From contig DLKG01000031.1 in assembly GCA_002490315.1 (NCBI GenBank), positions 35,107 to 54,734 of the forward strand: 19,628 nt of DNA, in the 5' to 3' direction. Below, one piece after another: positions 1-7,321 of the stretch; positions within the stretch are counted from its first letter, which is position 1, and the number at the start of each line of letters is the position of its first letter. This DNA is from Prevotella sp. UBA7594 (GTDB taxonomy: Bacteria > Bacteroidota > Bacteroidia > Bacteroidales > Bacteroidaceae). The translations under genes were made by a program, and so were the position numbers. Below the pieces are notes generated by a model. The model saw nothing but the letters and a program-made list of their open reading frames with translations. It was not told the origin of the DNA and did not search any database.

Positions 1-3000
1 TTCGGCTTCGCGCAGATCAACTCCGAGCACTGTCGCCACAAAATTTTCGGCGGCACGTTCATCATCGACGGCAAGGAGATGGAATCGTCGCTGTTTGCCA
101 TGATTAAGCAGACTACAAAGGAGAACCCTAACAAGATTCTCTCTGCATATAAAGACAATGTGGCTTTCGCTCAGGGACCCGTCGTTGAGCAGTTTGCTCC
201 GAAAGACCAGTCGACAAGCGACTACTTCCAGGTGAAGGACATAGAGAGCGTCATTTCACTCAAGGCAGAGACCCACAACTTCCCGACCACCGTGGAGCCG
301 TTCAACGGCGCAGCTACGGGTACTGGCGGCGAGATTCGCGACCGTATGGGCGGCGGTGTTGGTTCATGGCCTATCGCCGGTACTGCCGTGTACATGACTG
401 CATATCCTCGCCTCAAGGACGACGAGGGCAACGCACGCGACTGGGAGGACATCATGCCCGTGCGCAAGTGGCTCTATCAGACTCCTGAGCAGATTCTCAT
501 AAAGGCTTCCAACGGTGCCAGCGACTTCGGCAACAAGTTCGGACAGCCGCTCATCACCGGATCGGTGCTCACCTTCGAGCATCAGGAGGGCGCAGAGAAG
601 TACGCCTACGACAAGGTTATCATGCTTGCCGGCGGCGTCGGCTACGGCACGAAGCGCGACTGCCTCAAGAAGGAGCCGCAGAAGGGCAACAAGGTTGTGG
701 TTGTCGGCGGCGATAACTATCGCATCGGTCTTGGCGGCGGTTCAGTGTCGTCCGTGGACACCGGTCGCTACAGCAACGGCATCGAGCTGAACGCCGTGCA
801 GCGCGCCAACCCAGAGATGCAGAAGCGTGCCTACAATCTCGTGCGTGCTTTGTGCGAGGAGGATGTAAACCCCGTTGTCAGCATCCACGACCACGGCTCG
901 GCTGGTCACCTCAACTGCCTCTCCGAACTCGTTGAGGATTGTGGTGGCGAGATTGACATGACCAAGCTGCCTATTGGTGACAAGACCCTTTCTTCTAAGG
1001 AAATAATTGCCAACGAGAGCCAGGAGCGTATGGGACTGCTTATCGACGAGAAGCACATTGAACACGTGCGCCGCATTGCAGAGCGCGAGCGTGCTCCGTT
1101 ATATGTAGTAGGTGAGACAACGGGCGATGCCCACTTCTCTTTCGTACAGGGCGACGGCGTGAAACCGTTCGATCTCGACGTGGCGCAGATGTTCGGCCAC
1201 TCGCCAAAGACCATCATGCGCGACGAGACTGTGGAGCGTCACTACAAGGATGCAGAATACACACACGAGGAGACTTCTGAGAACGGCAAGGACGACGTTC
1301 TCGACAAGTACGTGAGCCGCGTGCTGCAGCTTGAGGCTGTGGCTTGTAAGGACTGGCTGACCAACAAGGTAGACCGCTCCGTAACTGGCAAGATTGCACG
1401 CCAGCAGTGCCAGGGCGAGATTCAGTTGCCGCTCTCAGATTGCGGCGTCGTAGCTCTCGATTACCGTGGAAAGAAGGGTATCGCAACTGCTCTCGGACAT
1501 GCTCCGCAGGCAGGTTTGGCTTCGCCTGAGGCTGGCTCTGTACTTTCAGTTGCCGAGGCTCTGACCAACATCGTTTGGGCTCCGCTCGCAGATGGACTCA
1601 ACAGCCTCTCGCTCTCAGCCAACTGGATGTGGCCGTGCCGCTCGCAGAAGGGTGAGGATGCTCGCCTCTACACTGCCGTAAAGGCTCTGAGCGAGTTCTG
1701 TCTTGCACTGAAGGTGAACGTGCCGACCGGCAAGGACTCATTGTCGCTTAGCCAGCAGTATCCTAATGGTGAGAAGATTATCTCTCCGGGAACAGTCATC
1801 GTGAGCGCTGGTGGTGAGGTGTCGGACATCCGCAAAGTTGTATCGCCTGTACTGGTAAACGACAAGAACTCATCTATATATCACATCGACTTCTCGTTCG
1901 ACGAGCAGCGTCTTGGCGGCAGTGCCTTCGCACAGAGCCTTGGCTTCGTGGGCGACGACGTGCCGACCGTGAAGAATCCCGAATACTTCGCCGACTGCTT
2001 CAACGCTGTTCAGGACATGATCGGCAAGGGCTGGATTATGGCAGGTCACGACATCTCTGCCGGCGGTCTCATCACCACATTGCTCGAGATGTGCTTCGCC
2101 AATAAGGAAGGCGGTATGCACATCAATCTCCACAACCTTGCCGGAAACGACATCATCAAGATGCTCTTGGCTGAGAACCCGGGTGTTGTGGTTCAGGTGT
2201 CGGACAAGTACAAGGAGGAGTTCAAGGAATACATGGAGGAGAACGGTATAGGATTCGCAAAGATTGGCTACCCGACACCGTCGGAGCGCACCATCGTTAT
2301 CAAAAAGGACGGCTACGAGCATACCTTCGACATCGATGCTCTGCGCGACACATGGTACAAGACTTCTTACCTGCTCGACCGCGACCAGAGCTTCAATGGC
2401 TGTGCCGCCAAGCGCCGCGACAACTACATGAAGCAGCCGCTTGAGATGAAATTCCATCCGTCGTTCAAGGGCTCGCTCGAGAGCTACGGCATTTCTGCCG
2501 ACCGCCGCACTCCGTCGGGCATCAAGGCTGCTATCATCCGTGAGAAGGGTACCAATGGTGAGCGCGAAATGGCTTACTCGCTCTATCTCGCCGGCTTCGA
2601 CGTGAAGGATGTGATGATGACCGACCTCATCACTGGTCGCGAGACTCTCGAGGACGTGAACATGATTGTGTTCTGCGGCGGATTCTCCAACTCCGACGTG
2701 CTTGGCTCTGCAAAGGGATGGGCTGGCGCCTTCCTCTTCAACCCGAAGGCAAAGGAGGCTCTCGACAAGTTCTACGCTCGCGAGGACACTCTCTCGCTCG
2801 GCATCTGCAACGGTTGCCAGCTCATGGTGGAGCTCAATCTCATCAATCCTGAGCACGAGCACCGCACAAGAATGCTCCACAACGACTCGCACAAGTTCGA
2901 GAGCGCATTCCTCGGTCTGGAAATTCCGCAGAACAACAGCGTGATGTTCTCATCGCTCAGTGGCGACAAGCTCGGCATATGGGTGGCCCACGGAGAGGGC

Positions 3001-3273
3001 AAGTTCTCGCTGCCTGAGGCAGAGGACAAGTACAATGTCGTGGCTCGCTACAACTACGCTGAGTACCCGGGCAACCCGAACGGCTCCGACTACAATGTGG
3101 CCGGTATCTGCTCGGCCGACGGTCGCCATTTGGCAATGATGCCCCACTTGGAGCGTGCCATCTTCCCATGGCAGAACGCATGGTATCCTGCCGACCACCG
3201 CGAGGACGACGTGACTCCATGGATCGAGGCGTTTGTCAATGCACGCAAGTGGATTGAGAATTTCGGTAAGTAA
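1..3273 (+). CDS. purL: Phosphoribosylformylglycinamidine synthase, large fused form, 5'-truncated by the window edge
   Basis: Catalyses step 4 of purine synthesis: FGAR + glutamine + ATP to FGAM in the cytoplasm. The reading frame is open from base 1 and encodes the family motif NSEHCRHKIF before the first internal ATG at 79, so that ATG is not the start. 1090 residues are visible; single-chain PurL is usually about 1230-1300, so roughly 140-200 N-terminal residues lie outside the window. Numbering from base 1, the first ATP/FGAR-binding half carries ETHNFPTTVEPFNGAATG (from residue 90) followed by GGEIRD; the second AIRS-like half has GHDISAGGL near residue 682. A C-terminal class I glutamine amidotransferase domain follows, with nucleophile Cys936 in GICNGCQLM and the His1049/Glu1051 pair in MPHLER. 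All key residues are present and no frameshift is seen. It is followed by two hairpins and appears transcriptionally separate from the transporter genes. Confidence 0.97.
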   Translation, partial: FGFAQINSEHCRHKIFGGTFIIDGKEMESSLFAMIKQTTKENPNKILSAYKDNVAFAQGPVVEQFAPKDQSTSDYFQVKDIESVISLKAETHNFPTTVEPFNGAATGTGGEIRDRMGGGVGSWPIAGTAVYMTAYPRLKDDEGNARDWEDIMPVRKWLYQTPEQILIKASNGASDFGNKFGQPLITGSVLTFEHQEGAEKYAYDKVIMLAGGVGYGTKRDCLKKEPQKGNKVVVVGGDNYRIGLGGGSVSSVDTGRYSNGIELNAVQRANPEMQKRAYNLVRALCEEDVNPVVSIHDHGSAGHLNCLSELVEDCGGEIDMTKLPIGDKTLSSKEIIANESQERMGLLIDEKHIEHVRRIAERERAPLYVVGETTGDAHFSFVQGDGVKPFDLDVAQMFGHSPKTIMRDETVERHYKDAEYTHEETSENGKDDVLDKYVSRVLQLEAVACKDWLTNKVDRSVTGKIARQQCQGEIQLPLSDCGVVALDYRGKKGIATALGHAPQAGLASPEAGSVLSVAEALTNIVWAPLADGLNSLSLSANWMWPCRSQKGEDARLYTAVKALSEFCLALKVNVPTGKDSLSLSQQYPNGEKIISPGTVIVSAGGEVSDIRKVVSPVLVNDKNSSIYHIDFSFDEQRLGGSAFAQSLGFVGDDVPTVKNPEYFADCFNAVQDMIGKGWIMAGHDISAGGLITTLLEMCFANKEGGMHINLHNLAGNDIIKMLLAENPGVVVQVSDKYKEEFKEYMEENGIGFAKIGYPTPSERTIVIKKDGYEHTFDIDALRDTWYKTSYLLDRDQSFNGCAAKRRDNYMKQPLEMKFHPSFKGSLESYGISADRRTPSGIKAAIIREKGTNGEREMAYSLYLAGFDVKDVMMTDLITGRETLEDVNMIVFCGGFSNSDVLGSAKGWAGAFLFNPKAKEALDKFYAREDTLSLGICNGCQLMVELNLINPEHEHRTRMLHNDSHKFESAFLGLEIPQNNSVMFSSLSGDKLGIWVAHGEGKFSLPEAEDKYNVVARYNYAEYPGNPNGSDYNVAGICSADGRHLAMMPHLERAIFPWQNAWYPADHREDDVTPWIEAFVNARKWIENFGK

Positions 3274-3279
3274 AAAGGA

Positions 3280-3300
3280 GGTGCGGCTTCATGCCGTACC
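3280..3300 (+). other. Short hairpin just after the purL stop
   Basis: GGTGCGGC and GCCGTACC pair over 8 bp (one G-U) around a 5-nt loop, 6 nt after the purL stop. No T-tract follows on the + strand; the run of A before it would be a T-tract only on the - strand, where no gene needs it. It may help define or protect the purL mRNA 3' end; it is not a convincing intrinsic terminator. Confidence 0.4.
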
Positions 3301-3315
3301 AAAATAAAATATGAT

Positions 3316-3397
3316 GGGGGCGTGTCAAAACAGAATTTAATGGTAGTTATGGCTTTGCCATGAATTTATCCGATAAATTCCTTTTTGACACACCCTC
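3316..3397 (+). repeat. GTGTCAAAA hairpin element, copy 1 (complete)
   Basis: Imperfect 24-nt inverted arms (3316-3339 and 3374-3397) have the outer form GGGGGCGTGTCAAAA ... TTTTTGACACACCCTC. Two smaller hairpins lie inside: ATGGC/GCCAT at 3349-3361 and GAATTTAT/ATAAATTC at 3362-3380, the second competing with the outer arm. It sits 43 nt after purL and 15 nt before the first transporter gene. The same arms recur at 3959-3973, 17173-17214 and 18579-18636. It is either a REP-like or terminator-like 3'-end element or a small MITE-type relic; there is no ORF inside. Confidence 0.75.
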
Positions 3398-3412
3398 TTA
3401 TTATATATTATT

Positions 3413-3949
3413 ATGTACTTAGATTTATTCCGCACATTCTTCCGCATTGGACTCTTCACGCTTGGAGGTGGCTATGCTATGATACCGATAATAGAGTCGG
3501 AGATAGTGGACAAACGTAAGTGGATAGAGCGTAAGGATTTCCTCGATCTAATAGCTGTGTCGCAGACTGTGCCCGGAGCGTTGGCGATAAACATGAGCGT
3601 GTTCGTGGGCTATCGTCTGAAGCGATTGCCGGGAGCCATCTGCAGCACGTTGGGCGTCGCCCTGCCTTCGTTTGTCATCATTTTGCTCATAGCAATGTTC
3701 TTTCACAATTTCCAGGACAACGTGGTGGTTAGCTCAATGTTCAATGGCATACGCCCTGCAGTGGTAGCGTTGATAGCCGCTCCCGTGTTCAGCTTGGCAC
3801 GCAGCGCGCGCATCTGTCTCATCAACTGCTGGATACCTATCGTGTGCGCATTGCTCATCGCTCTGCTCGACGTCAATCCGATTTATGTTCTTACGGCAGC
3901 CGGCGTCGGAGGCTACCTCTATGGTCTGTTGGTGAAGCCCACGGAGTGA
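3413..3949 (+). CDS. Chromate transporter family protein, first half-size subunit
   Basis: A 178-residue hydrophobic inner-membrane protein with the CHR-domain signature: a glycine-rich turn LGGGYAM (residues 17-23) and the SQTVPGALAIN segment (50-60) followed by VFVGY, then about five hydrophobic stretches. It is half the length of classical ChrA (about 400 residues), the usual short-chain CHR form, which occurs as adjacent gene pairs that act together. Its partner starts 63 nt downstream. The family exports chromate in characterised members; in a gut- or oral-type anaerobe the real substrate is unknown and may be another oxyanion. The start at 3413 gives an N-terminus aligned with that of the partner protein. 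No promoter box was found in front; the preceding hairpin element occupies most of the spacer. Confidence 0.88.
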   Translation: MYLDLFRTFFRIGLFTLGGGYAMIPIIESEIVDKRKWIERKDFLDLIAVSQTVPGALAINMSVFVGYRLKRLPGAICSTLGVALPSFVIILLIAMFFHNFQDNVVVSSMFNGIRPAVVALIAAPVFSLARSARICLINCWIPIVCALLIALLDVNPIYVLTAAGVGGYLYGLLVKPTE

Positions 3950-3957
3950 TACTCCGT
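3941..3957 (+). other. Perfect 7-bp hairpin spanning the stop codon of the first transporter gene
   Basis: ACGGAGT-GAT-ACTCCGT is a perfect palindrome with a 3-nt loop; the TGA stop (3947-3949) lies at the top of the left arm and loop. ATTTT follows, so it could act as a weak terminator or attenuator inside the transporter pair, or as a processing site setting the ratio of the two subunits. Confidence 0.45.
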
Positions 3958-3958
3958 A

Positions 3959-3973
3959 TTTTGACACACTCTC
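3959..3973 (+). repeat. GTGTCAAAA hairpin element, copy 2 (right arm only)
   Basis: TTTTGACACACTCTC matches the right arm of the complete elements, but no GTGTCAAAA left arm lies upstream. It is a half-element directly after the stop-codon hairpin, which suggests decay or fusion of an older copy. Confidence 0.6.
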
Positions 3974-4012
3974 AAAAGTGGAGTCTTAATGTTTAGTTGA
4001 TGATTTAAGAAT

Positions 4013-4588
4013 ATGATATTTCTCAAGTTATTTTTCGTGTTCCTGCAGATTGGCATCTTTGGCTTTGGTGGCGGTTATGGTATGCTGTCGCTTGTGCAGA
4101 GCCTTATTGTGACCCAACAGCAATGGCTCTCGTCGGCAGAGTTTGCAAACATCGTGGCAATAAGCCAAATGACTCCAGGACCTATAGGCATCAATGCCGC
4201 CACGTATTGCGGCTACACCGTGGTGCGCAATGCCGGCTATGGCGAATGGATGGGCACGTTGGGCAGTGGCGTGGCAACGCTGGCGTTGGTGTTGCCGTCG
4301 TTCGTGATAATGATAATGGTGTGCCGCGTGTTTATGAAATACATGAACACCATTACCGTGCAAAGCGTCATGGCAGGCTTGCGACCCGCCATCGTCGGAC
4401 TTGTCGCAGCGGCTGCCATAATGCTTATGAATGTCGATAACTTCTCGTCGCCTGCCATAAGTCCGTGGCACTTCTGGATTAGCGTAGCTATCTTCGTAGC
4501 CACGTTCATAGGCACGAAGATTGTTCGCGTCAATCCAATTCGTATGATAGCATGGGCAGCGTTCGCTGGACTCATGCTGCTCTATTAA
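4013..4588 (+). CDS. Chromate transporter family protein, second half-size subunit
   Basis: A 191-residue membrane protein, homologous in plan to the preceding gene. It has FGFGGGYGM (residues 16-24), SQMTPGPIGINAATYCGY (51-68, the conserved P-G-P/N-A core of CHR domains), and about five further hydrophobic segments ending close to the C-terminus. The two proteins resemble each other most in the N-terminal halves, as expected for short-chain CHR partners that form one transporter in the inner membrane. The start at 4013 lacks a clear Shine-Dalgarno site, as is normal for Bacteroidetes. The gene is convergent with the M28 peptidase, whose stop is only 46 nt away. Substrate not determinable from sequence. 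Confidence 0.88.
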   Translation: MIFLKLFFVFLQIGIFGFGGGYGMLSLVQSLIVTQQQWLSSAEFANIVAISQMTPGPIGINAATYCGYTVVRNAGYGEWMGTLGSGVATLALVLPSFVIMIMVCRVFMKYMNTITVQSVMAGLRPAIVGLVAAAAIMLMNVDNFSSPAISPWHFWISVAIFVATFIGTKIVRVNPIRMIAWAAFAGLMLLY

Positions 4589-4610
4589 TAAACAGGTTGA
4601 GGCAATAGGT

Positions 4611-4629
4611 GTCGGGCGTCCTGCCCGAC
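4611..4629. terminator. Hairpin between two convergent genes
   Basis: GTCGGGC-GTCCT-GCCCGAC is a perfect, GC-rich 7-bp stem in the 46-nt gap between the second transporter gene (+) and the peptidase gene (-). Its position fits a bidirectional terminator, but there is no T-tract on either strand, so it is weak or factor-assisted. Confidence 0.45.
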
Positions 4630-4634
4630 CATCC

Positions 4635-5681
4635 TTAATTTGCCATGTGCCAAGCCGTTAGGAATGAAGCACGTGTGATGTCGGCAAGCTTTGGATAGTT
4701 GAGCGTCGGCGCCTCGTCGGACGGCTGGTTGTAGTTGGGTTGTGCGTCGGTGTGATACCACACGATGGGCACCCCTTTTTCGTGGAACGAACCTTGGTCG
4801 CTGCCGCCAATAGGATTGTCCCATGCACGATAGTCTGGATGTAGCTGCAGGCCGTATTTATTGATGTCGTCCTTGAGCCAATCGCCGTATTCGGGATGTG
4901 ACGCCGTGAAGAAATAGACGAAATAGGAAGGGTCGCTGGGACGGTTGTTGCCGCCTACCATGTCGAAATTGATGTAGCCCTTCACGTCAGACATACGTGG
5001 GAAGGCTTGCGTGAAATAACGCGAGCCGAGCAGTCCCATCTCTTCGCCGTCCCAAAAGGCAAACACTACTGTGCGCTCCGGCTGCACGCCACTCTCCGCG
5101 AATGCTTTCATTATTTGCAACACAGCCGACACGCCTGAGGCGTTGTCGTCAGCGCCATTATAAATGTTGTCGCCCTCCACGTCGGGATACATTCCCTCAT
5201 GGTCGAGATGAGCGCCGATGACAACAATCTCGTTTGATTTCTTTCCAGGCAAGGCTGCAAGAACATTGGCGAGATGCAACGTGCGGTGGACGCCCTTCTT
5301 TATTTCCTGTATTGAGTCTGGCTCAACGAAATAACGTCCGGCGCGCTTCAGCCGCTGCACGGCACACGCCTCAAAAGGCTGCTCAAAAGAGTCGCCGATA
5401 AAGGGCTTCAAGCCTGCCTCACGCGCTCTTGAGATTATATACTGTCGAGCAATGCGCGAGCCGCGCTCCCCGGCACGGCGGCCCTCAAGCAAGTCGTCGG
5501 CAAGGAAATACACATGGGCGCGTGCGGCATCCTCCGTGATGGAGCGTAGCGCTGACTCTTTCTGTCTGTTAAGAGATGCGTTGGAACCTTTGCCGTTGTG
5601 GCTATTGTGGTTGGCGGCATGGCAAGGAGCTGCAAGGAAAAAGCTTGCTGCAAGGGATAAAAATAAAAATGTCGGTTTCAA
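4635..5681 (-). CDS. Secreted M28-family zinc aminopeptidase
   Basis: 348 residues. A signal peptide covers residues 1-22 (KPTFLFLSLAASFFLAAPCHA, likely cut before Ala23), so the enzyme is exported; it is followed by an N/K-rich linker to about residue 45. The catalytic domain shows the complete M28 metal set in order: His158 (GAHLDH), Asp178 (NGADDNASG, bridging ligand), Glu213/Glu214 (DGEEMG; first the general base, second a ligand), Asp240 (NFDMVGG) and His310 (WYHT). Such enzymes remove N-terminal residues from peptides, here probably feeding peptide uptake; some relatives act as glutaminyl cyclases, so exact specificity is open. It is transcribed divergently from the AraC-type regulator gene with 136 nt between the two starts and closely packed promoters. 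Confidence 0.9.
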   Translation of the reverse strand: MKPTFLFLSLAASFFLAAPCHAANHNSHNGKGSNASLNRQKESALRSITEDAARAHVYFLADDLLEGRRAGERGSRIARQYIISRAREAGLKPFIGDSFEQPFEACAVQRLKRAGRYFVEPDSIQEIKKGVHRTLHLANVLAALPGKKSNEIVVIGAHLDHEGMYPDVEGDNIYNGADDNASGVSAVLQIMKAFAESGVQPERTVVFAFWDGEEMGLLGSRYFTQAFPRMSDVKGYINFDMVGGNNRPSDPSYFVYFFTASHPEYGDWLKDDINKYGLQLHPDYRAWDNPIGGSDQGSFHEKGVPIVWYHTDAQPNYNQPSDEAPTLNYPKLADITRASFLTAWHMAN

Positions 5682-5731
5682 AATTTCAAATGTTTTTATA
5701 ATTTACTCTCTTTATTGCAAATAATTACGTA

Positions 5732-5739
5732 CAAAGTTA
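5732..5739 (-). promoter_or_regulatory. Putative -7 box for the M28 peptidase gene
   Basis: On the - strand this reads TAACTTTG, matching the Bacteroidetes -7 consensus TAnnTTTG, about 50 nt upstream of the peptidase start. The identical octamer precedes the other two rightmost-starting minus-strand genes at 10523 and 12172. No clear -33 TTG is seen at 19-20 nt. Confidence 0.5.
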
Positions 5740-5759
5740 ATAACTTATCTCCATTGCTG

Positions 5760-5791
5760 TTTGTACTTCTCATTAAAAAAATGTAATTTTG
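5760..5791 (+). promoter_or_regulatory. Bacteroidetes-type promoter of the AraC-like regulator gene
   Basis: TTTG (5760-5763), a 20-nt spacer, then TAATTTTG (5784-5791) fit the -33/-7 layout of the Bacteroidetes primary sigma factor. Transcription should start near 5795, leaving a leader of about 20 nt to the ATG at 5818. This excludes the in-frame TTG at 5761 as a start, because it lies in the -33 box. It is back to back with the peptidase promoter. Confidence 0.65.
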
Positions 5792-5817
5792 TACTGCGTA
5801 TCTTTAAAAACATAAAA

Positions 5818-6960
5818 ATGGACTCATTATTCCTGCTCCAATACACGTGCTTTCTGCTCATGCTGCTGCTTGCGCTCATGCTGCTCGTTTCGCGGTTTCA
5901 GCAGAACGACACCACGCGTCAGTATGAACGTTCACGCTGGATGCTCTTCTTCTCGATGCTTCTGCTCACGACCCACTACGCCCTGCAGATGTTCTATCGT
6001 CTGCGTGCCAGCAGCGATGAAATAGGCACTGTCTTCAACATCGTCTTCTATTCGCCGACAGCATTCTTCGTCTCCTATTCTATCATGGAGATGGAGTGTG
6101 GCATGAAAGCGTGTCGCAACTACGCCGCGATAGGCGGCAGTACTTGTCTGCTTGTCGTCGTCACGTTCCTTTTAGGGTGGCTCTACTACGGGTCGTTCGC
6201 GATGCCCGTGGCGCGCTACATAATGTATGCGCTGTTCTTCACGCAGATGCTCTATTTTATTTTCTCGCCCGTAAGCGCCATTATGCGCAACCATCGGCGC
6301 ATTGTAGACGAGACGGGTGGTGACATAACGCCTTACGCACGCTACGCATGGTCGAGCTATCTTATGTTGAGTCTCTCGTCTTTCTCGCTTGTCTTCGGTG
6401 TTATTAGCCGCATATCGCTCTTCGTTATCGGTCCGCTGATGATGCTCTCGCTTTTTGTTTTCATTCTCAGCTTTGTGGCTCTCGGCTACAATCTCGCCTC
6501 TTTCGACGAAGTTCTCAGCGATGCCCAATGCAACAGCGACTCACCCAACAGTGTTATTCCAACTGAAGGTGTCACTCCCTCTGCTGCCACAGACTCAGCT
6601 GCACCGCTCACGTCAGAGCGGTCTGCTTCCATAGGCATGGCAATAAGCAGATGGCTTGAAGAGGGAGGCTTCCGCGACAGTACGGTCAACATGGCGAAGC
6701 TTTCCATACAGCTTGGTGTGGCGCGACGCGAGCTTAGTGACTATTTCGACCATCATCTCCACTCTACGTTCCGAGTGTGGCTATCGGAGATACGATTCCG
6801 CGAGGCGAAACGCCTCATCATCGAACACCCCGACTACAGCAACGACTATATATCACAGGGCTGCGGATTCTCCTCTCGTAGTCAGCTTTATAAGATTTTC
6901 AGCACCAACATCGGCATGACGCCGCGTGAATGGAGGGAGAAAAACAGTAGAAGGAGTTAA
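5818..6960 (+). CDS. Membrane-anchored AraC-family transcriptional regulator
   Basis: 380 residues from the ATG at 5818. The N-terminal 225 residues contain about seven hydrophobic segments (roughly 7-25, 42-60, 72-90, 107-125, 133-150, 178-198, 203-223) with no recognisable enzyme motif, a likely inner-membrane sensor. A hydrophilic linker (228-270) leads to a C-terminal AraC DNA-binding domain: first helix-turn-helix about 290-311, second about 341-362, with the family signature running through GFSSRSQLYKIFSTNIGMTP into REWR. This layout is common in Bacteroidetes; ligands are mostly unknown. The divergent M28 peptidase gene is the obvious candidate target (inference). The last codons and the TAA stop form the first unit of the downstream minisatellite, so the C-terminal tail RRS is set by the repeat. 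Confidence 0.9.
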   Translation: MDSLFLLQYTCFLLMLLLALMLLVSRFQQNDTTRQYERSRWMLFFSMLLLTTHYALQMFYRLRASSDEIGTVFNIVFYSPTAFFVSYSIMEMECGMKACRNYAAIGGSTCLLVVVTFLLGWLYYGSFAMPVARYIMYALFFTQMLYFIFSPVSAIMRNHRRIVDETGGDITPYARYAWSSYLMLSLSSFSLVFGVISRISLFVIGPLMMLSLFVFILSFVALGYNLASFDEVLSDAQCNSDSPNSVIPTEGVTPSAATDSAAPLTSERSASIGMAISRWLEEGGFRDSTVNMAKLSIQLGVARRELSDYFDHHLHSTFRVWLSEIRFREAKRLIIEHPDYSNDYISQGCGFSSRSQLYKIFSTNIGMTPREWREKNSRRS

Positions 6961-7277
6961 GAAGTTAAGAAGTTAAGAAGTTAAGGAGTTAAGAAGTTAA
7001 GAAGTTAAGGAGTTAAGAAGTTAAAGAAGTTAAGGAGTTAAGAAGTTAAAGGAGTTAAGAAGTTAAAGAAGTTAAGGAGTTAAGAAGTTAAAGGAGTTAA
7101 GGAGTTAATAAGTTAAAGGAGTTAAGAAGTTAATGAGTTTATGGAGTTAAGAAGTTAAGCCGTATGTTGCGTGCGTTAGAATTAATAAAATAAGCTTATG
7201 GCTTAACTTCTTAACTCCTGAAACTCCTTAACTCCCGAAACTCCTGAAACTCCTTAACTCCCTAAACTTCTAAACTC
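6954..7277. repeat. Palindromic minisatellite: 25 direct plus 9 inverted RAGTTAAG-type units
   Basis: From 6954 to 7159 there are 25 contiguous units of AAGTTAAG or GAGTTAAG, with 9-nt variants (AAGTTAAAG and GAGTTTATG) that together account exactly for the 206 nt. After about 42 non-repeat bases, 7202-7277 holds nine units on the opposite strand (CTTAACTT, CTTAACTC, CTGAAACTC, CCTAAACTT and similar). The inner edges form a perfect 19-bp inverted repeat, GGAGTTAAGAAGTTAAGCC at 7143-7161 with its complement at 7200-7218. It fills the gap between the regulator gene and pyrH, contains stops in every frame, and has no T-tract. Between its end and pyrH (7278-7321) lies only an AT-rich leader; I see no promoter box there. 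Confidence 0.9.
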
Positions 7278-7321
7278 TTCCAAATGAAATAAAATTATAA
7301 ACAGAGTAAAAAAAAAGAATT

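Noticed and set aside
1870..2892. 340-codon open frame on the - strand
   Set aside because: It is wholly antisense to purL, which is unmistakable; the frame is open because of the codon bias of purL, and the product is a low-complexity Val/Leu/His/Glu-rich string without motifs.
5761..5817. TTG start extending the AraC-type regulator by 19 residues
   Set aside because: The TTG is inside the -33 element and the extension would cross the -7 box; the ATG at 5818 is followed directly by the first membrane helix.
6954..7277. CRISPR array
   Set aside because: Units are 8-9 bp and abut each other with no spacers; no cas genes are present.
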